Positions 23,735 through 34,763 of a stretch of 64,000 bases of DNA are shown one piece after another. Source of the stretch: Sweltsa coloradensis (Eukaryota; Arthropoda; Insecta; Plecoptera; Chloroperlidae). A program made the position numbers and the translations under genes. The first letter of the stretch is position 1. Each line of letters starts with the position of its first letter. The notes beneath the pieces are model-generated. The model worked only from the letters and a program-made list of their open reading frames with translations, searched no databases and was not told where the DNA came from. The stretch is from contig JAMZAV010000161.1 of the NCBI GenBank assembly GCA_024449915.1, positions 992,001 to 1,056,000 of the forward strand, written 5' to 3'.

Positions 23735-25601
23735 GATTAATAATAATAATCAAACGCCCGGTTCCAACATAAGTCAGGTCGGGGGGTGACCTATCACCAG
23801 TTTCTCGGGTTGTGGACTTTCAGTGCTTGCTAGCCAGGCTCAACACCTCATCTACTTCAATGTCTTTTATGACAGGCATTTCTACCAGTTCTCTCCATTC
23901 CTTTTTATCTTCCCAGAGTCCTTCATTAATTCTATCCCATGATTTCCCTCTTTATTCAACGTTCCCTTTTATTTGGTCCCTCCATCTATCTCTTGGGCGT
24001 CCAACTTTTCTTACTCCCCCCCATGTGCGTTCAAATTCTCTTCTTGGGATTCATCTTGTTACATTCTTCGTACAAGCCCATACCATCGAAGTCTTTCTCT
24101 TCCTATTTTATTTCATAGACTTTCCACTCCCAAGTTTGTTTCTTATTGTTTTGCTCCGTACCTTGTCCATTTTTGTTAAGGCTACAGAACTTCATAAAAA
24201 TTTCATCTCTGCTGCTTGTAATCTGCTGTCTTCCTTTCCTCCTATTGTCCATGTCACTGATGCATATGATATTCATCATCATTATCCATTGCCGTTTCCT
24301 GCTTCTGGCAGGGTCAGCTTGGGTTTAGCAACAAAATTTTTCCACTTCTTTCTATCCTCCCACAATCGTATCTCTTCCACATCTTCCCAGTTTTCTCCTC
24401 TTGCCTCCAAGTCTGCTATGATGTCCTTCCATCTCTTCCTTGGTCTACCCCGTCTTCTTCTTCCTTCTTCAATCCTTCTTTCATACATTTTCTTGGGCAT
24501 CCTATTTTCCCCCATTTGTTTCATATGTCCATACCATTCAACCTTGTCCTTTTTATTCTGTCACTTAACTTTTCTACACCTAGCATTTCTCTAATGTCCG
24601 TGTTTCCTATTCTATCTCTTCTCGTCTTGCCCACTGTGCTCCTCAGGAATCTCATCTCTGCCGCCTGTATCTGACTCTCCTCTCGATCTCCCATTGTCCA
24701 GGTTTAAGCTGCATATGTAAGGATCGGTATGAAATAAGTTTTATTAGTGTCATCTTACACTGAATCTGATAGGTATTTCCCTATCCCACACCGGAGGCCT
24801 TTCACACACTGGTAAAAGTTACTGGCCTTTTTTATTCTGATGTTAATCTCCTTTTTAATCTTTCCACTTTCCATTACTTCACTTCCTAGATAACTAAAAC
24901 TATCCACCACTTTCAGGGTTTCTCCTCCAATGTTTATCTGTGCTTGATAATTCCCTGGGTCCCCTTCTCCTGGCATAGTAACAACCTCACTCTTTATAAC
25001 GCTTATTTTCATACCTGCTTCTTCTATGTTTCTATTCCACAAGTCTATAAATCTTTGGAGTACCTCCTCAAGCTCAAACCATGCCACCAAGTCATTGGTA
25101 AACAACATAACCTCTACATCTTCCATATGGCATATGATATTATTGGGAGGAAATACATTTTGTATAATAGCATCTTGCACCTGGATGATATTTCTTCCTT
25201 CCATAATAGTTTACGTACACTTTGGTAAAATTTGTTTGCTAATATAATTCTCCGTGATATTTCAGCATCTATTTTTGCGTCTTTTGTTAGAAAACTTCCG
25301 AGGTATTTGAATGCTTCTGCGATGGCCAGCTCTTCTCCCCGTAGTATTATCTTCTTCTGATTTTGTTTACTTTTCTTTGTTACTATTAGTGTTTGGCTCT
25401 TTTCAATGCTTATTCTCATGTTAAACTTCAGTGTTTCCTCATTCCATCTATCTATGCTCTTTTGGACTTCTTCAATGGAATCTCCCCATCTCACTATATA
25501 ATCTGCAAATACCATCGTTTTAGACGTTTCACTTTCCGTGGGTTCAACTTTACACAGAATGTTATCCATAACAATGGCAAACAATGTAGGTGACATCATA
25601 C
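23735..25601 (-). mobile_element. Outer LINE family A copy, 3' segment (split by LINE B)
   Basis: Minus-strand reverse transcriptase pieces: SPTLFAIVMDNILCKVEPTE, TMVFADYIVRWGDSIEEVQ (catalytic FADD mutated to FADY), EAFKYLGSFLTKDAK, KLLWKEEISSRCKMLLYKMY, then after a LINE B insertion the C-terminal part to 23765, a 3' stem-loop GGTGA-CCTA-TCACC (23785-23798) and an AAT tail (23735-23752). It continues at 28808-29330; the gap is a transposon inserted into GSVMSPTLF. Dead copy. Confidence 0.9.
24274..25129 (-). mobile_element. LINE family B copy inserted in LINE A, 12-bp duplication
   Basis: Flanked by the direct repeat GCATATGATATT (24262-24273 and 25130-25141), which occurs once at this site in intact family A. 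Minus strand: HMEDVEVMLFTNDLVAWFEL (catalytic FADD degraded to FTND), SFSYLGSEVMESGKIKKEIN, then frame breaks and the tail GRPRKRWKDIIADLEARGEN and RLWEDRKKWKNF. It is 5'-truncated within the RT. The 3' tail is CAT-rich (24273-24285 region). Confidence 0.93.
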
Positions 25602-25931
25602 TAAAGTCCATTGCGGGTAATGAACGATCCCAGGTATCAAGAAATTTCCCCTCCTCGTTACCACCTCCACTCGGCACGGGTGACAGTGCTCGCTAGGCGT
25701 TGGAATGCGTAGGCCGCATGACCCATTCAACCAGGTGTCATTGTTAAGAACGCAATTTTTTGATGTAGTTAAAATGTTACAATTTCTCATTTATTTTCAA
25801 ATATATGGAATAATCACGTAAAATTAATATAAAAACTTTGTATTTTTAAAATAGCTTGAAATGTGCCATAATTAGAGCAAGTTGTAACTTTATGGTTACG
25901 ATCAGAATATATATAGTATATAATATATCAA

Positions 25932-27695
25932 ACACCCTTTTCCAACATTCGTCGGGTCGGGCGGTGACGAGTCACCAGTTTCTCGGGCTATCTTCTAGTG
26001 CTTTCTAGCCAGGCTCAGCACCCCTCATCTTCTTCCTCGTTTTCTTCCATAACCGGCATTGCTAATAATTCTCTCCACTTCTTCCTGTCCTCCCAGAGTC
26101 TTTCCTCTTTCTTCATTAACCCTATCCCATGTTTTCCCTCTTTCTTAGACGCTTCGCATAATTTGGTCCCGCCATCTATCTCTTGGCCGGCCAACTCTTC
26201 GTACTCCCCCACATGTACGTTCAAATTCTCGTCTTGGGATTCTGTCTTGCTTCATTCTTCTTACATGTCCATACCACCAGAGTCTTTCTCTTCCTATTTT
26301 ATCTCGTAGACTTTCCACTCCTAATTTGTTTCTTGTTGTTATGCTTTGTACCTTGTCTAGTTTTGTTATGCCCACCGCACTTCTTAGGAATTTCATCTCT
26401 GCTGCTTGCAGTCTGCTCTCTTCCTTTCCTCCTATTGTCCATGTCACTGATGCATATGACAAAATTGGGAGAAAGTACATTTTGTATAATATCATTTTAC
26501 ATCTGTTTGATATTTCCTCTTTCCATAGTAGTTTTCGTACGCTTTGGTAGAATTTGTGTGCTAGTATGATTCTTCTTGATATTTCTGCTGTTATTTTGGC
26601 ATCCTTTGTCAAAATACTTCCCAGGTATTTGAATTCTTCTGCAATTGACAGCTCTTCTCCACGTAGTGTTACTTTTTTCTGGTTCGGTTTAATTTTCTTG
26701 GTTACTATTAACATCTCACTCTTTTCAATACTTATTTTCATGTTAAATTCCTGTGTTTCCTCATTCCACTTATCTATACTTTCCTGGACTTCTTCAATGG
26801 AATCTCCCCATCTCACTATATCGTCGGCAAATATCATCGTCTTTGACATTTTGCTTTCGGTTGGTTCTACTTTTCTTAGTATGGCATCCATTACAATGGC
26901 GAACAGTGTAGGAGACATCACACTGCCTTGTCGTAGACCACTGTTTATTTCAAACCAGGTCGTTCTACCCAGTGGTGTTTGTACGCAGCTCTTGCTTATG
27001 GCATATGTACTTTGGATTCTTGCCACTAGACTCTTTTCCACTCCTGTAGCTTTTAGGCATTCCCATACTTTAGCTCTTGGGGCACTGTCATATGCCTTTT
27101 CTAGGTCCAGGAAGACCATATACATTTCTTCTCCTTGTTCCCATTTTTTTTCCATGATTTGTCTGAGTGCAAATATAAGGTCAATGGTTGAGCGGCCAGC
27201 TCTAAACCCATATTGTTCCTCCCTCATATTTGGCTCAACTTGTTGTCGTAGTCTCCGATCCAGTATTTTCTCGTATATTTTTGCACACTGGCTCATCAGG
27301 GTGATTCCTCGATAGTTTCCACATTTCTTCTTATCCCCTTTCTTGAAGGTTGGTTCTATGATTCCCTTCCCCCAGTCCTCTGGCACCTTCTTATTTCTCC
27401 ATGCTGCACTGATAACTCTCCACATCCAGTCTATGCCCGTCTCCCCCGCTGCCTTAATCATCTCTACTACTATTTCGTCTTCTCCTGATGCTTTTCCATT
27501 TTTCATGTATTTTACTGCTTCGGCTACTTCCTGTCTAGATATTGCATTGTTTGTAGTTTCTTCAATTGTTTCCTCATTGGTACTTGTGTTGTTTTCTTCT
27601 GTTGGATCCATTTCTTGGGTTTGGTTAGGATTATTATCAGTAGGCTTAGTCATATTTAGTAACTTTTGAAAGTAGTTTTTCCACATGTTTTTCAC
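25932..27695 (-). mobile_element. LINE family A copy, 5'-truncated, RT largely intact
   Basis: RTE-like non-LTR retrotransposon. It carries a 516-codon RT ORF (26145-27695), the 3' region with LWEDRKKWRELL in a shifted frame, a 3' stem-loop GGTGAC-GA-GTCACC (25963-25976) and a TATA-rich tail. The endonuclease domain and the 5' UTR are missing: homology stops abruptly at 27695 against the arm of the host transposon. Clade assignment is from memory of RT motifs. Confidence 0.9.
26145..27695 (-). CDS. Non-LTR reverse transcriptase ORF (LINE family A), truncated
   Basis: 516 codons without a stop. RNA-dependent DNA polymerase of a LINE, used in target-primed reverse transcription in the nucleus. 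RT blocks in order: GNYRGITL (126-133), YGFRAGRST (162-170), FLDLEKAYD with catalytic Asp (195-203), LRQGSVMSP (254-262), FADD (289-292), FKYLGS, YGHVRRM, and GRPRDRW (502-508). The first Met is unlikely to be the native start, because the upstream endonuclease half is deleted by 5' truncation. A frameshift after residue 516 moves the LWEDRK tail to another frame (26015-26224). Without an endonuclease the copy cannot be autonomous. It is the best-preserved of at least four family A copies here. Confidence 0.9.
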   Translation of the reverse strand: MKNMWKNYFQKLLNMTKPTDNNPNQTQEMDPTEENNTSTNEETIEETTNNAISRQEVAEAVKYMKNGKASGEDEIVVEMIKAAGETGIDWMWRVISAAWRNKKVPEDWGKGIIEPTFKKGDKKKCGNYRGITLMSQCAKIYEKILDRRLRQQVEPNMREEQYGFRAGRSTIDLIFALRQIMEKKWEQGEEMYMVFLDLEKAYDSAPRAKVWECLKATGVEKSLVARIQSTYAISKSCVQTPLGRTTWFEINSGLRQGSVMSPTLFAIVMDAILRKVEPTESKMSKTMIFADDIVRWGDSIEEVQESIDKWNEETQEFNMKISIEKSEMLIVTKKIKPNQKKVTLRGEELSIAEEFKYLGSILTKDAKITAEISRRIILAHKFYQSVRKLLWKEEISNRCKMILYKMYFLPILSYASVTWTIGGKEESRLQAAEMKFLRSAVGITKLDKVQSITTRNKLGVESLRDKIGRERLWWYGHVRRMKQDRIPRREFERTCGGVRRVGRPRDRWRDQIMRSV

Positions 27696-28807
27696 TTAAA
27701 ATTACGTAAAATTAATATAAAACTAACTTATTATTTTTTAAATAACTTGAAAGCTGACAATTTTAAAGCAGTGGGGCTCATCATCATTATAATTTTCAGA
27801 CCAAAATAGTTAATGTTAAAGTTATTTTCAAATTCAAAATTAAATTTAGATTGTTTTCTCAGGATTCAGATAAAAGAAATATACCTTCAACTAATATTTT
27901 AAAATTGGCAAGATAACTACCGTATTTAGACCGTATTTAACTTTATGGTCACGATATTGTAAGTTCAGAAAAAACTAATAAGAAACTATTGATAGTGATA
28001 TTATCAATAAAATTAACATATTTTTTATCTTTATTTTATGTTTTCCCGCACTGTCGAAGATATCTGCGATTATTTATTTTATTGAATTTTACCTGCCCAT
28101 GGTATATCGTTGTATAAGTGGTACAATAAACGATTTGGGAAGCGTGTTGTTTATAAACATCAACCCATCATCATCAATAATCAATCTATCAGTCAATCAT
28201 CAATAATCAATTGTGGCCCTTGAAAAGGGCTGATTGTTTCTGCATTTGTTACTCCATCAACGTTGCAGTTAGTTAGTTATTATAGTTATTATCGTTGGTC
28301 ATTATCAATTTTGTTTCAGCTATATTAGGCCTATTTAATCCCAAGGAAACAATTTTTTAAATTTAATTTTGAATTTGAAAATAATTTAATATTAACGATT
28401 TTGGTCTGAAAATTATAATGATGAGCCCCACTGCTTTAAAATTGTCAGCTTTCAAGTTATTTAAAAATAATAAGTTAATTTTATATTAATTTTACGTGAT
28501 TATTCTAATCGTAACCATAAAGTTACAACTTGCTCTAATTATGGCAGTTTTCAAGCTATTTTAAAAATACAAAGTTTTTTTATAGTAATTATACGTGATT
28601 ATTCCATATATTTGAAAATAAATGAGAAATTATAATTTTAACACATCAAAAAATTGCTTTCTTAACAATGACACCTGGATGAATGGGTCATGCGGCCTAC
28701 GCATTCCAACGCCTAGCGAGCACTGTCACCCGTGCCGAGTGGAGGTGGTAACGAGGAAGGGAAATTTCTTGATACCTGGGATCGTTCATTACCCGCAATG
28801 GACTTTA

Positions 28808-29330
28808 CCTTTTCGTAGTCCACTGTTTATTTCAAACCAAGGCGTTCTACCAAATGGTGTTTGAACACAGCTCTTTGTTGTGACATATATGTGTTTTGGA
28901 TTCTTGTTATTAGGCTCTGTTCTACTTCTGCAGCTTTTAAGCTCTTAGGACACTGTCATATGCTTTTTCTAGTTCCAAGAAAACCATGACATTTCTTCTC
29001 CCTGCTCCCACTTTTTTCCATTATTTGTCCGAGCGCAAATATGAGGTCAATGGTTGAGCAACCCGCTCTAAACCCATATTGTTCCTCTTTCATACTTGGT
29101 TCTACTTGTTGTCGTAGTCTTTGATCTAGTATTTTCTCGTAATCTCTGCACACTGGCTCATCAGAGTTTTCCCTCGATAGGAAGAGTTTCTACACTTATT
29201 CCTGTCCCCTTTCTTAAATGTTGGAACTATAATTTCTTTCCCCCAGTCATCTGGTACCTTCTTTTCTTTCCATGCTGCACTGGTCACTCTCCACATCCTA
29301 TCTATGCCTGCATCCCCTGAATGAAATTTC
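28808..29330 (-). mobile_element. Outer LINE family A copy, 5' segment
   Basis: Minus strand: AGIDRMWRVTSAAWKEKKVP, VPTFKKGDRNKC, LRQQVEPSMKEEQYGFRAG, IDLIFALGQIMEK, FEINSGLRKG, running up to the transposon junction at 28806. Several frame breaks. Continues in 23735-25601. Its 5' limit is near 29330, where homology stops. Confidence 0.88.
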
Positions 29331-29334
29331 AACT

Positions 29335-31205
29335 AAAATTTGTGTACCAACGTACAGTAAAGCAGGCAAGAAACGTGAAATATTGAGTAAAAAATTCAAA
29401 AACGTTTATATAAATTGAGGGAAATTTGAACCTGCAACCCTCAGCATAGGTAGCTATGCCTCTCGTTAGCCACTACAAAGTGGACTGTAAATATTAAAAA
29501 ATTGTGACTTTTGACCACTGTTGCAGGTTGCCCAAAACACAAAAATTTAATAAATGATTTGCTGTTTTCTATCTATCTATCTGTTTTCTAGCTCCTTTAG
29601 TACTTGAATAATTTATTCGTGTCATTTGGGACTGGTTATTGCTTGCATTTTGTTTCCATTGATCTCCAAACATTATCGTCGGACACAAATCCGCCATCTT
29701 TACCAATATTTGTGTCCGTAACTTTACCGACACAAGGCTTTGTGCTCGAGGGGGGAAAATCAACACTGTCTAAAAAAATAGTTCAGAAAAGGTGTGAAAT
29801 CTTTGGGCATCTGAGATCGCAAAATATTAACTTGTTCATCCCGTTATCATTCACACAAGACGCAAATACAGTAGTAGTGGTATGGTGGTCCGCGTGAGCA
29901 CCAGAAATTTGTTACGCAAGTTTGTCAGAAAATATGTACAATAATTCGGTCATATTTTCATTACTGATCGACGATAAAATAAAGTATCGTGTGCATCGCT
30001 TCAACTAATTACCGTCGGTACTAAGAGTTTATCTCTACCTCAGTGCCACGCAAGGTAGGATGCTACGTAATCGTATGTGTGATGTAACCTGAATTGCTTG
30101 AACAAAGTGAACTGTGGGCTCTCATTAACCCCCATCCTCACAATTAACTAATATACCAATGTGATTCGCTCTACTGTTTGCCATGTTTCACCAACAAAAA
30201 TTATAAACGAGTGAAGTAGGGTCCGATGTAATACAATAGGCCACACTAAGCACACACTTGATAACTGAGCAGGTGCACAGTTATACATTAGTATTACACA
30301 AACAATACAAAATACATTTCACATACCATGGAAGGAGTATTGAGAAAATTATGTCATGCGATATTTAAGAAAAAAACTTGCTTCTGGTACTGTACATCTC
30401 TACGGAAAACAAACAGTGAAACAGTAGCAGCTCAGTCAAAGGTAGAGTTAGTTTGATACTGCTAGGCATTTTTTTCTCAAGGTTCACAAAACCCCAATTA
30501 AATAGGTTATTAATTGTCCCTGGCACAACATTACAACAATAGATAGTTTTCTAGAAATATCTATTTTAGTATAAAATGAACAGATGAAGCAGCTTTTGTT
30601 AGATTGGACAGTAATAATGTGATCCATATCAAAAATAAAAATTCCCGTCCTTGCCACACGCCGGATTTGAACCCACGCACGTTTGAATGCAAGGACAAAC
30701 TAACTCTTTTAAGTTACATTTTTATTGATGTTTATTTTTTTTGTAAATGTAAATTAATTAATGTTATTCTGTGGAAAAAGGCAACCATATTTTGAAAAGG
30801 CACAACTTTGTTTTAAAAAAAAAGTTAAAGGCCCTACTACCATTTGTTGCAATATAGGATTTAAAATGTTTGCATAGTGGACCTACAGTTATTTCTGTAG
30901 TGATCCAACATGTTCCACTACATTGCTTTCTGCAGATTGATGTCACTTGGGATGTTGTATACAAGTAACAACTGACAGTCTTTTTCAGATGCTGTTTGTT
31001 CTAAAAGATAGGAACTGATTGTATTTACCCAATTGCAAGCCATGACATGATCAAAACCATTTATGTTTTATCTATTTCGGGTTAAGTAGTACGCCCACTA
31101 TTGACAATAGCAACTTCAGTGATGAATATTTTGAACACATTCCTGCTTCTAATATACTAGTTGGAAGGCTGTTTTGTCTTCATATTTATCACACAATTTT
31201 GTCTA
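29335..31205. other. No gene; scattered tRNA-like fragments
   Basis: Two minus-strand tRNA-like patches: around 29428-29480 (TTGAACCTGCAACCCTC) and around 30648-30705 (GGATTTGAACCCACGC). A 97-codon ORF at 29604-29897 has no recognisable domain and overlaps an opposite-strand ORF. A TCTA run lies at 29567-29585. Confidence 0.35.
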
Positions 31206-31209
31206 ACTA

Positions 31210-31490
31210 GGGAAACGCCAAAGTCGTTGTTAAACGAGTGAGTGAGCTATGTGTTGAGTACCTGGAAACGTTCCCTTTCCTCCTCGTACCCAAGATCTCC
31301 CTAGCCTATTATTGGCTAGAGTGGCGCATTATGGCCTTACAGTTGACGCGCCCTTAAACCAACTCAACTCAAAACCCTATTAATTATAGGCCAACCTATA
31401 TAATTATTACCATCAAACTTAAATGCAAATGTTCCCGGGTACTCAACACATGGCTCACTCACTCATCTATCTACGACTTTGGCGTTTCCC
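31210..31490. mobile_element. TA-flanked MITE, about 280 bp
   Basis: GGGAAACGCCAAAGTCGT and its inverted form bounded by TA (31208-31209, 31491-31492). Inner arms continue with ACGAGTGAGTGAGC and GTGTTGAGTACC. The centre carries GGCTAGAGTGGCGCATTATG, also present at 54891. Confidence 0.85.
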
Positions 31491-31492
31491 TA

Positions 31493-31950
31493 GTATAATC
31501 ATTGCAAAAATATTTGTGGTCGCATACTCTTGTTCAACTGATACACGCCAGGCTAAATGGGACGGCCAGCTAGTGTAGACCTACGATTACCTCCAGCGTC
31601 AATGTAGGCTTATGAAAAATTAAAGACAATTTAGGCCTATAGGTGAACATAGAAAATGTTTTTTAGTTTATTTGGTTTCAGGGCGCGTTAACCGTTCGGT
31701 TATAATGCGCCACTCTAGCCTTTGTGATATAGGGAGGAAAATCCTATGCTGGTCAGAACAAGCCTCGGGTAGCTGTGAAAGAAAAAAGGGGGTTCTCACG
31801 TCGTGGTCGTCATCGTCTTTGGCATCGTTCGTATTATCATGGTCGTCGTCGTCAAGGAGGTCGTCGGGGAAGGGGTAGAAGTCCCCGACGACGACTGCCA
31901 GTGGTCACATCTTTTCGGGGAGTAATATATTTTTATCTTTTATACTAACA
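31493..31950. other. No gene; GTC-rich stretch with hairpin
   Basis: 31800-31895 is rich in TCGTCG. A ten-pair hairpin GTCGTCGGGG...CCCCGACGAC lies at 31860-31892. Part of the MITE centre (GCGCGTTAACCG...TAATGCGCCACTCTAGCC) recurs inverted at 31681-31718. Confidence 0.4.
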
Positions 31951-31951
31951 G

Positions 31952-32710
31952 CAGGGCCCCGATTCATGTACATTTATCCCGGGTATAAGTGGTATAAGGA
32001 CGGTATAATGCAGGACATGGCAGGATAAGGCCTGGTTAAGTCTGAGCAACTCTCATCCAATCAGAAATTTTCAATCCAACAACAAGTACAACAAATGTTT
32101 TCTCCACTGCATTCCACAGCCATGTAAATCAGCAGATTTGCAAAAGAACACTAAAAATTTGCACCATCTTTTGTTTTACATTTTTATTTATTGACATAAG
32201 ATTGCGTGAGATCATTAAAAGAAAAGAAAAGGCGTATTATTGCCGTAAATTTTGGAATAGCCTAGGACTATCATACTATTGTTCATCTGCATAAGGCTTT
32301 TAGTAATCAAAACTAGTTATTTGTGCGGGATGTGTGTCAAAACATGGTCGTGCAGGCCTAGGGTTGCCTAGGAGAGGCCTAGGGCTTGTCAAACGTGTTA
32401 TGTTAGTATTAATTGTGTCTAGTCCTATAGCCTAATCGAACTTTAGGCCTACACTGTTGTATTATGAATAATTTTCTACATCTGGGCCTAGGCCCGAGAC
32501 GGTTTCTGATTTGTTTTATGAGAGTAATGACAACTTTTCTCGTTTGACACATAGACGCAAAATTTAAAATGTCCGCCATCTGTTTACATATTTTCTTATC
32601 CCCGTGCGAGGCGGGATAAGTCTTCATGAATTGGATTCGGAGTTATACCGCACTTATACCACCTAACTCTGCTTATACCGGGATAAAAATGTACATGAAT
32701 CGGGGCCCTG
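31952..32710. mobile_element. DNA transposon remnant with CAGGGCCCCG ends
   Basis: Near-perfect inverted ends of about 33 bp (CAGGGCCCCGATTCATGTAC and its inverted form), followed by inverted CTTATACC/GGTATAAG motifs. Flanks do not give a clear target duplication. 759 bp, no transposase. It could be hAT or PIF/Harbinger type. Confidence 0.75.
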
Positions 32711-33110
32711 ATGTTTGCGAGATGGACTTACTCTTTCCTTGTCTTTTACGATTAGCAGAGCCATGCTCTGTGCCTTATGCCCGACCATACGGCTTAGGCC
32801 TACGTTAAGCACAAATATCGTTAGTTAGAATAAAGTAGGATGGTCTAGTCTACGATTTTAATTATACCTTTATACGGTGTAATACTGCGTATATAGTACT
32901 GTGGTTTTGCACTGCTTCTTGTTGATGGTCATCATTATTAATTAGTTGAAAAATCTAAACAAGAATAATGACAGTTTTAGAGAATGACGTATTGACAACA
33001 AACCAAAAGAAAAGACACCGACTTTGAAAGATTTAACACTGATAGTGACTATCTGAATTGTTTTTATATCGAAGGCTGTGGCCTATTTTTCATATGAAAA
33101 ATCTAAACAA
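32711..33110. other. No gene seen
   Basis: Noncoding AT-rich sequence. Confidence 0.3.
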
Positions 33111-33149
33111 AATGCTATCGATATTTATATCACATTTTTATTTCTTGTA

Positions 33150-33345
33150 GGTTTAAATCACAATGGATCTCGCTGATTTTGTTAGCAGTTCTCAGTTAGT
33201 TCGTACCGGATGTCTGTTTAAAATTTCAGCGCAGTCTGTTCAGCGATTCGGCTGATTTTCAACGTACACACACGCACGCACGCAGACAAACAATAAGGGT
33301 CGTTTAAGTCGAATGGAGATCACTCCGTTCGCTACGCTCACTCGT
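33150..33345 (+). repeat. Dispersed repeat with ACGC microsatellite
   Basis: CTTAAAATCTCAGCGCAATC-type sequence (here TTTAAAATTTCAGCGCAGTC) followed by GTTCAGCGATTCGGC, ACGTACACACACGCACGC and a GGGTCGTTTAAGTCG end matches the layout of 56560-56850, where the microsatellite is CAGA. Noncoding. Confidence 0.6.
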
Positions 33346-34280
33346 TCAATTAGTGAGAAAAGAGTATTAGCATATGGTTATAAAGGACATTCAAGGATTG
33401 GAGGAAGAATGGGGAGCATTTAATTGAGCACTTACGCAGGCTCGAGTCTCTAGATTAATAAACTACGTTAATCGAGTCCCCCGAACCTATGTTCACTGTT
33501 AACCTTTCAGTGTGCTCACCACCTTACAAATGTAGCATTCTCTAAAGCTGCCAACTTTTAAAAGAAAAATATGGGAATTTTTAAATTGTCCCGGAATTGC
33601 AAAAGGGGGAGATGGAGCAAAATCATGGATATTTGGGAAATTATTTTTTGATCAGTCATCTCTTTAAAGCAAATCTATGCCTTTAGATAACATTTCTGTC
33701 CCGAGTATAGCTACTTCAACATCAAGTCATATTTCAAGAGAATATAAAGAAACTTGAAGAAATAAAACAGACTTCATTTAAACAACTTTGTGATAAAGTA
33801 AGCAGGTAAAGAAATTTTAAATTAATTGTGTAAGTTGGACTTAAATGATTGGCCAGAGTCGAGAGGAGGCAGGAGTAGTTTATTTTCAAAGTATAATAGC
33901 TAAAGTTGTATTCACACAAAATTGTGGAAATACAGGAAAAGTGATTCCCGTGTAGTTTTCGATGTAGGAGTTGATACAGGAAGCGGGAAATGACTGTGAC
34001 ATACAGAATTTCCTGGGAAATAAGGGAGAGTTTGCAACCTTTGCGCTCTCTCCGTTCAAAAGTATGTAACTGGATTTCAAGTATTTTACTATGTTCTAAT
34101 AGTTTGCATGAGGCATAGGTTAACACCTAACAATGATAATGATAAATAATAAGTTGTAAAGTTTATTTAATGAACTCTCAACAAATAAAATCTCACCTAT
34201 CGGCAAATTTTTATATTCAACATTGTACTGAGTTTTATTTACTTTTGTATAGTGACACTACTACAGGAAATAGTTTTAAA
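33346..34280. other. No gene seen
   Basis: A 130-codon minus-strand ORF (33734-34126) has no recognisable domain and biased composition; I do not support it as a gene. Confidence 0.3.
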
Positions 34281-34282
34281 AA

Positions 34283-34460
34283 AGAACATGGAGGGAGTCA
34301 AAGACAGAACAGAGAAAAAGAAAGAAGCTTGGAAAATTCAAAGAAGGAACACCACGGACGGTCAAAAAAAAGGAGGTAGAACACGAGTATAAGTTTGCAA
34401 GGAAGCTGGAATAAGATGCCAAAGGAAACAAGATGTGTGGCATATTGAAGAGTGAAAGCC
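34283..34460 (+). mobile_element. Possible LINE fragment (linker region)
   Basis: GVKDRTEKKKEAWK resembles the endonuclease-RT linker of this kind of LINE, followed by Lys/Arg-rich residues and a stop. Weak, short evidence. Confidence 0.35.
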
Positions 34461-34763
34461 AGTTCACAATCAATTAGCACACGTAAATTACTGCAATTAT
34501 TAGGTTGGTCCCATTGAATTCCTATACAACTGTTCACATCCAAGTTAGGGATATTACCGCCAGGCAAACGTGACAAAATGTAGAGAAAACTTCAACTTTT
34601 AGGTAAGTAATTTACATAATTTTTGTATTTGGGGAATGTACAAAAGGCTTAAAAAAAACTATCCAGATTAACTAAAGCACCATCATTCAGTAATATCGGT
34701 AGTATAAATCCAGATTAAAGTGATTGATGTAATTTTCACGCGCTAATTTTCGGTCAGTAAGCG

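Larger units (their letters stand above)
25604..28805. mobile_element. Long-inverted-repeat transposon, TA duplication, interrupted by LINE A
   Basis: Ends AAGTCCATTGCGGGTAATG and its inverted form, bounded by TA (25602-25603, 28806-28807), inside the RT of an older LINE. The right arm runs 28343-28805; the left arm is split as 25604-25931 and 27696-27883 by an inner LINE. The unpaired centre is about 27884-28342, without an ORF. Without the LINE the element is about 1.4 kb. TA target and long arms suggest a Tc1/mariner-like nonautonomous element; no transposase remains. Confidence 0.9.

Noticed and set aside
23812..24594. 260-codon plus-strand ORF
   Set aside because: Antisense of LINE A and LINE B C-terminal regions; no domain of its own.
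26554..27669. Plus-strand ORFs of 253 and 108 codons, serine/phenylalanine-rich
   Set aside because: Antisense shadows of the LINE reverse transcriptase at 26145-27695.
29604..29897. 97-codon plus-strand ORF
   Set aside because: No recognisable domain, an overlapping reverse ORF, no splice or family support.
31860..31892. GC-rich hairpin as a terminator
   Set aside because: No transcription unit ends here and the context is eukaryotic; only a local palindrome.
33734..34126. 130-codon minus-strand ORF
   Set aside because: Low-complexity Leu/Ser composition and a competing frame; not supportable.
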